From positions 1 through 35,985 of the forward strand of contig NZ_NCII01000097.1 in the NCBI RefSeq assembly GCF_002256775.1: 35,985 bases of DNA, written 5' to 3'. This DNA is from Novosphingobium sp. 17-62-19 (GTDB lineage: Bacteria > Pseudomonadota > Alphaproteobacteria > Sphingomonadales > Sphingomonadaceae). Numbering within the stretch: the first letter of the stretch is position 1; each line of letters starts with the position of its first letter. The notes under the pieces are model-generated. The model was not told where the DNA came from. It saw only the letters and a program-made list of their open reading frames with translations, and did not search any database. Shown in pieces: positions 15,264 through 23,013 of the stretch. Made by a program: the position numbers and the translations under genes.

Positions 15264-15455
15264 GTCAACCTTGTCCCAGCGCTTCGGGTTTGATCGCATT
15301 CCATCCACCCCAGCGGAGCGGACTTGCGAGAAATTCCCGCCCGATTTTTCGCCCTCGGCAAAGGCAGCGGGAGAACCTTCCTCCTGCTGCTTGCGCACCG
15401 CACGCCAGATTCCATATCCCGCCACACCTGCGACGGCCCATTGCAACAAGCCCAT
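15234..15455 (-). pseudogene. Small membrane-protein gene truncated by the ISL3 element
   Basis: The surviving frame encodes about 73 residues: a membrane segment (LLQWAVAGVAGYGIWRAV), a charged linker, and SAGVDGMRSNPKRWDKVD. The last residues, GSDSLLLLV, and the stop are contributed by the insertion sequence. Similar small sphingomonad proteins, as I recall them, continue after RWDKVD with an acidic tail ending around DESFPASDPP. Here that tail is missing on the other side of the element too. The ATG at 15455 is chosen because GAGGAGA lies just upstream; an open frame reaches 15518. Function is unknown. Confidence 0.6.
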
Positions 15456-15558
15456 TGCTCGTCTCCTCTCGTCGAAGGCCTCGCCGTCATTGGCGATGCC
15501 TTCATCATCAGAGGACACAACGAACGAGTGCCTGAAAAGGTTCAGATATTTAACAGGT

Positions 15559-17709
15559 TCAAGGATTGGTATTTGCAGGCGGACGTTGCGGCTGAACCGG
15601 GCGCACGCGCGGGACGTTCACCGATGGCGCAGCCTCATTATCCCGCCGCCCGGTGGCGCGGCTCAGGAAATCATCGTTGGCGGCCTGGGGCACGTCCGGC
15701 GGCGGATCTTCGGGCAGTGCATCGGGATTGAAGACGCTGTCATCCTCTTCACGGCCCCGCCGCCGCGATGGATCGACCAGATTGCCCTGCTCGTCGACGT
15801 AGAAATAATCGTCAGGATTGACCAGCATCGCTTCGTCGTCCGGCTCAAGCTGCCATTCCGGCAGTTTCAGCTCGGTATCGAACTTTTCAACCGGACGCTT
15901 GGCCGTCGCCACTTTCATGAACGCTGCAAATGCCCGCGCCGGAGCCGCACCGCCCTGCAAGCCGGGCACCGCTTTGGCGTCGTCACGCCCCATCCACACA
16001 CCTGTGGTGATCCCGCTCGAAAAGCCGAGGAACCAGCCGTCCTTGTTGGACGATGTCGTGCCGGTCTTGCCTGCCACAGGCCGTCCGATCTGGGCCGCGC
16101 GTCCGGTGCCGATGTTCACCGCTGTCTGCATCAGATCGGTCATGCCTGCTGCAACATAGGGGGGCACCAGTTGCTGCGCGGATTCCGGGCGATACTGATA
16201 GAGCAGCTCGCCCTCGGTCGTCGTCACCTTGCGGATGCCATAGGGCATGACCGACATGCCCTTGGCCTGCACCGAAGCGAACGCCCGCACCATATCGATC
16301 ACCCGCGCTTCAGACGATCCCAAGACCATGGAAGGCAGCGTGTTGATCGGCGTGGTAATGCCAAAGCGGCGCGCCATGTTGGCAATCTGCCCAAAGCCCA
16401 CTTCGTTGCCAAGCTGCGCCGCCACGGTGTTCTTGGAGTAGGCAAAGGCAGTACGCAGATCGATCTCACCGGCATAGCGCCCGCCATCGTTGCGCGGGGT
16501 CCAGCCTTCGATCGTCACCGGCTCATCCACCACGCGGTCATCGGGGGTGTACCCGGCTTCGAGTGCGGTGAGATAGACGAACAGCTTCCACGCCGACCCC
16601 GGCTGGCGCACGGCGTTCACCGCGCGGTTATAGTTCGACGAGACGTAATCGGTGCCGCCAACCATCGCCAGAACTGCGCCATCGCGATCGAGCGACACAA
16701 GCGCACCTTGCGCGCCCTTCGGCGCAAACCCGGCAATCGCACTGGTCGCCGCCTTCTGCATCACCGGATCAAGCGTGGTCCACACTTCGATCGGCTGGTC
16801 ATTCTCTGGCAGGATTATATCAAGCTGCGGCAAGGCCCAGTCGGTGAAATAGCGCGCGGAGTTCTGTCCGGCGCGGTCTTCGACCATCTTGACCTTCTTG
16901 AGGTCCACCGCCTGCGCTTCCTGCACGGTGAGGTATCCGTTCGATTCCATCGTCTGCAGCACCACGCCCGCGCGGCCCACGGCAGCCTTGGCATCGGCCG
17001 TTGGGGAATAGCGCGAGGGTGCCTTGACCAGACCGGCGATGATCGCGGCTTCGGGAAGGGTAATCTCCTCGCCCGAATGGCCGAAGAACTTGCGCGCCGC
17101 GCTGTCGATGCCATAGGCACCGCCGCCGAAATAGACCTTGTTGAGGTAAAGTTCGAGGATCTGGTCCTTCGAAAATTTCTGCTCCAACGCCAGCGCCAGA
17201 ATCCATTCGCGCGCCTTGCGGGCAAAAGTCTTGGTGTTGTTCAGGAAGATGTTGCGCGCCAGCTGCTGCGTGATCGTCGATCCGCCCTGCTTCCAGCTTC
17301 CGCTTTCCACGCGCACCATCAGCGAACGGATGATACCGATAGGGTCGACGCCCCAGTGGCTGCGATAGCGCCGATCTTCGACCGACACCATCGCATCGCG
17401 CATCGGCTGCGGAATGCGCTCATAGGGCACCCACTTGCCATAGCTGGGGCCGAGCGTGACGAGTTCCGTGCCATCGGCAGCACGCACCACGATCATCTGC
17501 CCGGTCTGGGTAGACTTCAGCTCCTGATAGCCCGGCAATGACCGCATGGTGACCGCCACGGCCACTACCAGCGTGATAGCGCCCAGCAGCGCAAAGCCCG
17601 CGCCCCACACCATCGTGCGGCGGAACAGGCGTCCAAGTTTCGAACCTCTTGCAGGTTGCGGATCGGACCTGCCGCCGGTCGAGCGGCGGGGAGTATCCCG
17701 TCTGGCCAT
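15559..17709 (-). CDS. Bifunctional penicillin-binding protein 1A-type (transglycosylase/transpeptidase)
   Basis: A 716-residue class A PBP that polymerises and crosslinks peptidoglycan at the inner membrane. An Arg-rich cytoplasmic N-terminus precedes a membrane anchor (about 33-54). The GT51 glycosyltransferase has EDRRYRSHWG at 111-120 with the catalytic Glu, and QGGSTITQQL at 141-150. The transpeptidase has SAWK (372-375), SKN (425-427) and KTGT (548-551). The C-terminus is an acidic, Pro/Arg-rich tail of about 120 residues (YFYVDEQGNLVDPSRRRGRE onward). The ATG at 17709 has AAGGAAG upstream. All catalytic motifs are intact. It stands alone, with msrB upstream and the truncated small gene downstream on the same strand. 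Confidence 0.94.
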   Translation of the reverse strand: MARRDTPRRSTGGRSDPQPARGSKLGRLFRRTMVWGAGFALLGAITLVVAVAVTMRSLPGYQELKSTQTGQMIVVRAADGTELVTLGPSYGKWVPYERIPQPMRDAMVSVEDRRYRSHWGVDPIGIIRSLMVRVESGSWKQGGSTITQQLARNIFLNNTKTFARKAREWILALALEQKFSKDQILELYLNKVYFGGGAYGIDSAARKFFGHSGEEITLPEAAIIAGLVKAPSRYSPTADAKAAVGRAGVVLQTMESNGYLTVQEAQAVDLKKVKMVEDRAGQNSARYFTDWALPQLDIILPENDQPIEVWTTLDPVMQKAATSAIAGFAPKGAQGALVSLDRDGAVLAMVGGTDYVSSNYNRAVNAVRQPGSAWKLFVYLTALEAGYTPDDRVVDEPVTIEGWTPRNDGGRYAGEIDLRTAFAYSKNTVAAQLGNEVGFGQIANMARRFGITTPINTLPSMVLGSSEARVIDMVRAFASVQAKGMSVMPYGIRKVTTTEGELLYQYRPESAQQLVPPYVAAGMTDLMQTAVNIGTGRAAQIGRPVAGKTGTTSSNKDGWFLGFSSGITTGVWMGRDDAKAVPGLQGGAAPARAFAAFMKVATAKRPVEKFDTELKLPEWQLEPDDEAMLVNPDDYFYVDEQGNLVDPSRRRGREEDDSVFNPDALPEDPPPDVPQAANDDFLSRATGRRDNEAAPSVNVPRVRPVQPQRPPANTNP

Positions 17710-17824
17710 CAGTCTTGCACCGCTTCCTTCATTCCGGCCGGGGCGCCCCCCGGCACAAATCTGCGGCTCTTTGCATAGGCCAAACGTAACACAGGGTTAA
17801 CCGCTAATCGCCCAACCGCGTTCC

Positions 17825-18223
17825 TCAGTCTTTCGGCGTGAAGTCCAGTGACGCGCTATTCATGCAATAACGCAGCCCGGTGGGGGCCGGACCATCGGGG
17901 AAAACGTGTCCCAAGTGGCCGTCACACCGCGCGCATCGCACTTCGGTGCGAACCATGCCGTGCGTCACGTCGGTGTGCTCGTCCACCATTTCGGGATCGA
18001 CCGGGGCATAGAAGCTGGGCCAGCCCGATCCGCTGTCATACTTGGCATCGGACGTGAACAGCGGCGCACCGCACCCGGCACAATGATACTCGCCCTCGGC
18101 CTTGTTCTTCTCATAGGCTCCGGTGAATGCACGCTCGGTCCCGCCCTGGCGCAGCACATGGTACTGCTCGGGCGAAAGCCGCTCGCGCCATTCGGCCTCG
18201 GTCAGGTTCAGCTTGTCGGGCAT
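17825..18223 (-). CDS. msrB: Peptide-methionine (R)-S-oxide reductase MsrB
   Basis: A 132-residue repair enzyme that reduces methionine-R-sulfoxide in proteins using thioredoxin. The structural zinc cysteines are C48/C51 (CAGC) and C97/C100 (CARC). The catalytic Cys is C120 in [23 protein letters not shown] and [13 protein letters not shown] are family signatures. No signal peptide is seen with the ATG at 18223, which has AAGGAGA upstream; the frame is open to 18274, but that would overlap the upstream gene. It lies 47 bases after that gene, so the two probably share a transcript. Confidence 0.95.
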   Translation of the reverse strand: MPDKLNLTEAEWRERLSPEQYHVLRQGGTERAFTGAYEKNKAEGEYHCAGCGAPLFTSDAKYDSGSGWPSFYAPVDPEMVDEHTDVTHGMVRTEVRCARCDGHLGHVFPDGPAPTGLRYCMNSASLDFTPKD

Positions 18224-18270
18224 GGGGAAATCTCCTTTGCCGCCCAATATGGGTGGCCAACCGGCACTGC

Positions 18271-18927
18271 TCAATAGTGCGTTTTTTCGTCGGGCTTGGC
18301 CAGTTCATAGCAGCGCGCGATGTCGAACTGGTCGATTGCGCCGTCAGCCTCCATTGCCGCGCGCGCTTCGGCAATCGCGCGGTCGGCCGCTACAGTACTG
18401 CCGCCCTTGCCGGTCACGTCTTTGCGCGCCCGGTCCGCCAGCACCATCGCCAGAGTCTTCATGTCACGCGCCGCCGCGCTCATCCCCTCGCGCGCATGGA
18501 TTTCCTCATAAGCGAGGTCGAGTATCGCCGCGCACTGCGCCAAACTTGGCACCTTCAGCGGCGGCACAGTTGCATCAAGCCTTGCCACACACGGCCCAGC
18601 CAGCGCGGCCAGCGCCGCGTCAGGATCCGGGGCGGCCTGCAACGCCTGTACTTGGCCTGCGATCTGCGTGCGTACCGCCTCACGCGTCAGCCCTGCTTCG
18701 CGCATCACACGTTCGCCCGTATCGGCAAAGAAGGTTTTCCCACGTAGCGCCAGCGGAGGCCAGCCGGGCAGTGCATTACCGCCCGCCTGCTCCATGGCGA
18801 CGATCGCGAACGCGGCAGAACAGCGCAGGTCGGCGTGTTGCGCCTCGCTCAAAGCCGGAGCAGGCGATTGAGCCAGAACCGGCGAAGCTGCTAGGAACAG
18901 GGCAGGCAAAAGGGCAAAAATTCGCAT
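18271..18927 (-). CDS. Exported protein of unknown function
   Basis: A 218-residue protein with a clear Sec signal peptide ([20 protein letters not shown], cleavage after AQ or ALA-type site). The mature part is Ala-rich and helical, with four cysteines that could form two disulfides (in [28 protein letters not shown]). No domain was recognised. The ATG at 18927 has CAGGGC upstream. It lies just after the terminator of the upstream gene, so it needs its own promoter or read-through. msrB follows on the same strand. Confidence 0.75.
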   Translation of the reverse strand: MRIFALLPALFLAASPVLAQSPAPALSEAQHADLRCSAAFAIVAMEQAGGNALPGWPPLALRGKTFFADTGERVMREAGLTREAVRTQIAGQVQALQAAPDPDAALAALAGPCVARLDATVPPLKVPSLAQCAAILDLAYEEIHAREGMSAAARDMKTLAMVLADRARKDVTGKGGSTVAADRAIAEARAAMEADGAIDQFDIARCYELAKPDEKTHY

Positions 18928-18944
18928 TGCCCTGCCATAGCCGC

Positions 18945-18983
18945 AAAAAAGGGGCCGCGAACAGGGCTTCCCGTTCGCGGCCC
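18945..18983 (-). terminator. Rho-independent terminator of the 19057-19407 gene
   Basis: The perfect eleven-base stem GGGCCGCGAAC (18952-18962) / GTTCGCGGCCC (18973-18983) is followed on the minus strand by six T. Confidence 0.85.
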
Positions 18984-19056
18984 GTGACCTTGGCGGTCAG
19001 TTTTGGCGTGTCCCACAGGATAAGAGGCAAGACACGCGCTGGAGATACGTGGAAGG

Positions 19057-19407
19057 TCAGCCCGCAGCCGCCTCGTTGCAGCGGGCAAGGTCTTCGGCGG
19101 CCAGCTCACCCTGCGGCGTGGCAAAGCGCGCCACGGGGCCGACCTTCTGGGCCAGGCGGGCGCAGACGATCACCGGGCGCGAGGTATCGCGGCCTGCCGA
19201 ACATTGCGCGCCTTCGCACTTCCACAGCAGGCCCTTCTGGACCAGCTTCTGCTGGCCCTCCATCGGACGGGTCAGCGTGGCGGAATAGAACGGACCGCTG
19301 GCAGCGCGCACAGGCGCGGCGGTCAGGGCAAAGCTGGCAGCCGTGCCGACAAGTGCGAGGGCAGCCGGAAGGATTTGGCGAAATGCGCCATTGCGGTTTG
19401 CGAACAT
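19057..19407 (-). CDS. Small exported protein, CC_3452-like family
   Basis: A 116-residue protein with a signal peptide (hydrophobic ILPAALALVGTAASFALTA, cleavage near VRA-A). The mature part reads FYSATLTRPMEGQQKLVQKG, then WKCEGAQCSAGRDTSRPVIV and CARLAQKVGP. This W-x-C-E-G-x-x-C pattern followed by SRPxIVCARL matches, from memory, a small alphaproteobacterial family named after Caulobacter CC_3452, of unknown function. Four cysteines suggest disulfides. The ATG at 19407 has AGGGGAAA upstream. It is divergent from the HxlR regulator and has a strong terminator. Confidence 0.78.
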   Translation of the reverse strand: MFANRNGAFRQILPAALALVGTAASFALTAAPVRAASGPFYSATLTRPMEGQQKLVQKGLLWKCEGAQCSAGRDTSRPVIVCARLAQKVGPVARFATPQGELAAEDLARCNEAAAG

Positions 19408-19504
19408 CGTGTTTCCCCTAGATCATATGTGTTTGGGGCCACGGAAATGTGCGTTTTGGAGAGGATACTATTTCCGTTGCGAATCACTACTTATCGCGGT
19501 AGGT

Positions 19505-19529
19505 TTTAAGTTGCAACTGGAAACTTAAA
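19505..19529. promoter_or_regulatory. Candidate operator upstream of the HxlR-type regulator
   Basis: A perfect inverted repeat, TTTAAGTT (19505-19512) and AACTTAAA (19522-19529), with a nine-base spacer. It ends 12 bases before the first possible regulator start, inside the divergent promoter region with the 19057-19407 gene. Position and symmetry suit binding by a dimeric winged-helix protein. Confidence 0.45.
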
Positions 19530-19541
19530 TAGGTCTCGCAA

Positions 19542-20072
19542 ATGGGCTATGCTCAAGACGATATGGAAAAAGCCAACGCCTCCCACATGCGTGAACCCTT
19601 ATGCGACATCGCCCAGTGCGGACTCCCCCTCGCGCTTGAGGCGATGGGTGAACGCTGGTCGTTCATGATCCTGCGCGCGGCGTTCAACGGCGTCCGCCAC
19701 TTCGAGGATTTCCTCGAAGCGCTTGGCATCGCCCGGAACATCCTTTCCAACCGCCTGTCAAGACTGGTCGAAGCTGGCATTCTCAAGCGCGAACATTGCG
19801 CCAATGATCGCCGCCGCATCGAGTACCGCCTGACGCCCAAAGGGCTGGACCTGCTACCTGCCATGCTCGCGCTGCGCCAATGGGGCGAAAAGTGGGAGCT
19901 TGGCGTGCCTGCCAATCCAGTGATGTGCGATAGCCGAGACGGCCAGCCGATTGCGACGATCAGCATCGTCGCGCATGATGGCCGTGTCCTCACTCCTGCC
20001 GATCTTACCTGGCGCGAATTGAGCGAACTTCAGGCCGATCCGGCGCCCGCGGCGCTGCGCAAAGTTCTGTAA
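19542..20072 (+). CDS. HxlR-family winged-helix transcriptional regulator
   Basis: A protein of up to 176 residues. The HxlR domain spans about 25-125: LEAMGERWSFMILRAAFNGV, FLEALGIARNILSNRLSRLV and a wing ending RRIEYRLTPKGLDLLPAM. Cysteines at about 21 and 26, just before the domain (LCDIAQCG), are where redox- or ligand-sensing members often have a reactive Cys. ATG codons at 19542, 19563 and 19587 are all possible starts and none has a strong Shine-Dalgarno sequence. It is divergent from the small exported-protein gene, a likely target along with itself through the inverted repeat upstream. It ends at a strong terminator. Confidence 0.88.
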   Translation: MGYAQDDMEKANASHMREPLCDIAQCGLPLALEAMGERWSFMILRAAFNGVRHFEDFLEALGIARNILSNRLSRLVEAGILKREHCANDRRRIEYRLTPKGLDLLPAMLALRQWGEKWELGVPANPVMCDSRDGQPIATISIVAHDGRVLTPADLTWRELSELQADPAPAALRKVL

Positions 20073-20091
20073 GCCTGTTTCTGCGATGAAG

Positions 20092-20124
20092 AAGGGGCCA
20101 CCGGTTGCAGCGGTGGCCCCTTTA
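20092..20124 (+). terminator. Rho-independent terminator of the HxlR regulator gene
   Basis: The perfect stem AAGGGGCCACCG / CGGTGGCCCCTT with a seven-base loop is followed by TTTAGTTT. Confidence 0.85.
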
Positions 20125-20216
20125 GTTTGGCCCGGGGGGGGACTGATTTCCTCCGGGCGGGTTGGGCTGGCGCTATATTGCTCCAGCTCAAACCGGGTAC
20201 GGCCGCACCGCAGACC

Positions 20217-20516
20217 TTATTTCCGTGCCATCGCAGTGCGCGGGCGCAGATCGTCCTTGGCGCGACGCGCATCGGCCAGCGACTTGAAGTAGCACTGGCG
20301 AGCGGATTCGAATTCCACCTGCGGCAGATCCTTGCGATCGAATTCGCAAGCCTGCTTGGCAGCAGTGCGCAGGCGGTTGTCCAGTTTGACCTGGCCTTCC
20401 TTGGTCGACAGGTCAAGATCGGCATAGCCGACGACGCGGGTCCCAGCAAAAGCAGGCTGGCTGGCAGAAACGGCAAGGCCGAGGAGGCCGACGGCGAACA
20501 GAGTCTTGTTAAGCAT
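20217..20516 (-). CDS. UrcA-family exported protein
   Basis: A 99-residue protein with a Sec signal peptide (LFAVGLLGLAVSASQPAFA). The UrcA pattern follows: VGYADLDLSTKEGQVKLDNR, then LRTAAKQACEF and CYFKSLADARR. UrcA proteins are small exported alphaproteobacterial proteins of unknown function, often present in several copies in sphingomonads. Two Cys in the mature part may form a disulfide, as in relatives. The ATG at 20516 is preceded by AAGGAT. No adjacent gene suggests a role. Confidence 0.85.
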   Translation of the reverse strand: MLNKTLFAVGLLGLAVSASQPAFAGTRVVGYADLDLSTKEGQVKLDNRLRTAAKQACEFDRKDLPQVEFESARQCYFKSLADARRAKDDLRPRTAMARK

Positions 20517-20799
20517 GGCGATATCCTTCGGTCACATGGGTGCCGGAAGATGTCCGGCCGGTGTTTGTTGCTGCGGTGACCTCAAGGCATCTCGCCGGGG
20601 GTTCGGGGTCTGGCCAGAGGGCCTTGCCAGTCACCGCATACATTCTCCCTAGGCATGTCCCCGATCCAAAGCGCGCCTCCCTCGACCAAAATTCCGCTAC
20701 GTCCGACAAAGGCTTAGCGGCTCCGACGAACGACAGTTGTGGGTCCATGAACTGCAGGTGTGACAATCGTGCGGCGTTTCCATAAGCTGCGCGCGACGC
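20517..20799. other. Intergenic region without a recognised gene
   Basis: About 280 bases between the divergent urcA-like gene and the small membrane-protein gene. A minus-strand open frame crosses it, but it overlaps the urcA-like start and shows no protein-like composition. Promoters for both flanking genes should lie here; none could be named with confidence. Confidence 0.4.
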
Positions 20800-21066
20800 A
20801 TGGCGATTCTGATCACCTTCCTCCTTGGCGTGGGCAACTTTGCGCTGCACCACGCGGTCATGGCCAGCGGGCACCCGATGCTGGGGCGCGTGCCATGGCT
20901 CACCCATTCGCTCGGCGGGCGCGTCACGCTGGTGGTAGAGTTCCTGCTGTTGTTTGCTGCGCTGATGTTCGCATCAGAAGGCAATGCCGGTGGCCCGATT
21001 GCCTATGTGATCTATTCGGTGCTCAACAGCTTTTCGGCTTGGCTGATCCTGACGGATAGAGTGTGA
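20800..21066 (+). CDS. Small membrane protein of unknown function
   Basis: An 88-residue protein with three probable membrane segments: ILITFLLGVGNFALHHAVM, LVVEFLLLFAALMFA and AYVIYSVLNSFSAWLILTD. Between the first two is a polar stretch with GHPMLGRVPWLTHSLGGR. Such short hydrophobic proteins are known as conserved hypotheticals in sphingomonads (memory, not checked). The ATG at 20800 lacks a strong ribosome-binding site. The lipid-kinase-like gene follows after 48 bases on the same strand and may be co-transcribed. Confidence 0.65.
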   Translation: MAILITFLLGVGNFALHHAVMASGHPMLGRVPWLTHSLGGRVTLVVEFLLLFAALMFASEGNAGGPIAYVIYSVLNSFSAWLILTDRV

Positions 21067-21114
21067 GAGAACGGATATGAGGAACCGCTGGGCCTTCTGC
21101 CGGTTTGGCGAGGC

Positions 21115-21945
21115 ATGACCACTTCTCCCCTCTGGCTAGTGACCAACCCTGCCAGCGGCAGCAACACTCCCGAAGCCGTCGACGCCCTGTGCGCCACGCT
21201 TTCGCCTGCTCGGACGATTGCGTTTCCGGCCGAACAATTGCCCACCCGCGCCGATCTTGAAGGTGCAGGCGTTCGCACGCTCGCGGTGTTCACCGGCGAT
21301 GGCACGATCAATTCCGCCGCAGCCGCACTGGAAGGCTGGAGCGGCGCGCTGCTCGTCCTGCCCGGCGGCACACAGAACCTGCTGTCCAAGGCGCTCCACG
21401 GGGACCGCTCACTCGATGCGATCCTGGCAGACCTGCCCAATGCCCGCCGCACCCGCCGCCGTGGTATCCGCACGTCACAGGGCATGTCGCTGATCGAAGT
21501 GCTGGCTGGCCCCGGCGCGATGTGGGCTGATGTGCGCGAAAGCGTGCGTGACCTCGATCTTGGCGCGATGGCAGAGACTTTTGGCAATGCCCTGCGCGAA
21601 ACCCGCGAAGGCCCCGCCGTTCACCTTGCCGATCCGGCAAAGGGCAAACCCGAAGGCTACCGCGCCGTCCTCCTTGCCCCAGAAGCGGACAAGGTGCTGG
21701 TCGAAGGCTATGATTTTGCCGACCTTGGCGAATTCGCCGCGCAAGGCTTTGCCATGCTGGTAAAACGCAATTTCCGCGAAGGCCCGCACGACGATATTGG
21801 CGTTTTCCCCACAGTCACCGTGCGGAGCAATGCCGCCATCGCCCTGATGATCGACGGCGAACGCCGCGACGGTAGCACGCAGGAAACATTCACCTGCGAA
21901 GAAATGGCGCTCGATTTCCTGTCCACCAACGCACCCGAACCTTGA
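21115..21945 (+). CDS. Diacylglycerol kinase catalytic-domain protein (lipid kinase-like)
   Basis: A 276-residue protein of the DAGK/NAD-kinase fold. LWLVTNPASGS starts the domain, the nucleotide-binding GDGTIN is at 61-66 and PGGTQN at 83-88, the two hallmarks of the YegS/BmrU lipid-kinase group. The C-terminal part is shorter and more divergent than in typical lipid kinases, so the substrate (diacylglycerol, sphingoid base or other lipid) cannot be stated. No membrane segment is evident. The ATG at 21115 has GGCGAGG upstream. A metallophosphoesterase gene follows after 34 bases, and a kinase paired with a phosphatase suggests a shared phospholipid substrate. Confidence 0.82.
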   Translation: MTTSPLWLVTNPASGSNTPEAVDALCATLSPARTIAFPAEQLPTRADLEGAGVRTLAVFTGDGTINSAAAALEGWSGALLVLPGGTQNLLSKALHGDRSLDAILADLPNARRTRRRGIRTSQGMSLIEVLAGPGAMWADVRESVRDLDLGAMAETFGNALRETREGPAVHLADPAKGKPEGYRAVLLAPEADKVLVEGYDFADLGEFAAQGFAMLVKRNFREGPHDDIGVFPTVTVRSNAAIALMIDGERRDGSTQETFTCEEMALDFLSTNAPEP

Positions 21946-21979
21946 CCATCAGGACCGCAGCGTCGATCACCACCAGCCC

Positions 21980-22828
21980 ATGACCCGTCTGTTCCACATC
22001 AGCGACATCCACTTCGGCCTTGAAGACCGCCGCGCGCTCGATTGGGTGGCGCAATGCATCGCGCGTGAAAAGCCTGATGCCGTGGCGATCACCGGCGATC
22101 TGACGATGCGCGCACGCCACCGCGAATTCAACGCCGCCTGCCACTGGATCATGGCGCTGGACGTGCCGGTCACGGTCGAGGTCGGCAATCACGACCTGCC
22201 CTATTTCAACCTGATTGAACGTTTCACCGATCCCTATCGCCGCTTCCGCGCGATAGCGACTGTATTGGAACGCGAGATTGACCTGCCCGGCATCGCTATC
22301 GTCCCGCTGAAAACCACGGCCCGTGCCCAGTTGCGGCTCAACTGGTCAAAGGGCAATGTCAGCGCCTCCGCCCTGCGCCACACCCTCGCCGCGATAGACA
22401 CCCTGCCCCCCGGCACCCGCGCCGTCGTCACCTGTCACCACCCGCTGGTCGAAGCCGGAACGCGCGGAAAGGCCCTGACGCGCGGCGGCAACAAGGCACT
22501 GGCCGAACTGGCAAAGCGCAACGTGCTGGCCGTCCTGTCCGGCCACGTCCACGATGCGTTCGACCTGATCCACCCCACGAAGCACGGCCCGGTCCGCATG
22601 ATCGGCGCAGGCACACTCAGCCAGCGGGTCCGCTCCACTCCGCCCAGCTTCAACGAACTGACGCTGCACGAAGGCCAGATCACCGTCCGCGTCCGCAATC
22701 TCGAACACGTGCCCAGCCGCGATATGATGATCGACGATGTGCCTGAAAATGCCCTGCCGCCACGTGCTGAAGGCGAGCCAGTGGCGCCAATAGGTGCCGT
22801 GCCTCAGATTGATCCGCCGGTGCATTGA
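21980..22828 (+). CDS. Calcineurin-like metallophosphoesterase
   Basis: A 282-residue phosphoesterase. The metal-binding motifs are in order: D9/H11 in HISDIHFG, D40 in AITGDLT, N70-H71 in VGNHDLP, a His pair in [12 protein letters not shown], and the final GHVH in [11 protein letters not shown]. This is the class III cyclic phosphodiesterase-like arrangement, active on phosphodiesters or phosphomonoesters; the substrate is not readable. No signal peptide is seen. The ATG at 21980 has only a weak ribosome-binding site, so translation may depend on the upstream lipid-kinase-like gene. A small hairpin follows the stop. Confidence 0.9.
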   Translation: MTRLFHISDIHFGLEDRRALDWVAQCIAREKPDAVAITGDLTMRARHREFNAACHWIMALDVPVTVEVGNHDLPYFNLIERFTDPYRRFRAIATVLEREIDLPGIAIVPLKTTARAQLRLNWSKGNVSASALRHTLAAIDTLPPGTRAVVTCHHPLVEAGTRGKALTRGGNKALAELAKRNVLAVLSGHVHDAFDLIHPTKHGPVRMIGAGTLSQRVRSTPPSFNELTLHEGQITVRVRNLEHVPSRDMMIDDVPENALPPRAEGEPVAPIGAVPQIDPPVH

Positions 22829-22832
22829 ATGG

Positions 22833-22864
22833 CAAACCTGTCCATTGCAGACAGGCTTGTTTGG
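22833..22864 (+). terminator. Probable terminator of the metallophosphoesterase gene
   Basis: The stem CAAACCTGTC / GACAGGCTTG has one mismatch and a seven-base loop, followed by TTTGG. The T-run is short, so efficiency is uncertain. Confidence 0.5.
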
Positions 22865-22902
22865 TTAACTATCATGGCACCACGGCTAAGGATTGCACCG
22901 CA

Positions 22903-22922
22903 CGAACGCTGATGCACGTTCG
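22903..22922. repeat. Short inverted repeat upstream of the chemoreceptor gene
   Basis: CGAACG and CGTTCG flank an eight-base centre, about 90 bases before the chemoreceptor start. It could be an operator or a leader hairpin. Confidence 0.3.
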
Positions 22923-23013
22923 CAAGTGTCGGTCACTAAATTCCCGGTTGCAAGATTGGCGCGCCATCAATTCGATCCATAACCCTCGCGTCGGCCACAA
23001 ACGGGATTGCATC

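Noticed and set aside
15199-17541. 780-codon plus-strand open frame over the PBP gene and the ISL3 end
   Set aside because: Antisense of a PBP with all catalytic motifs; it also crosses the insertion-sequence boundary, so it cannot be an old gene.
20509-20907. 132-codon minus-strand frame as a gene upstream of the urcA-like gene
   Set aside because: Overlaps the urcA-like start and the opposite small membrane-protein gene; no ribosome-binding site or protein-like pattern.
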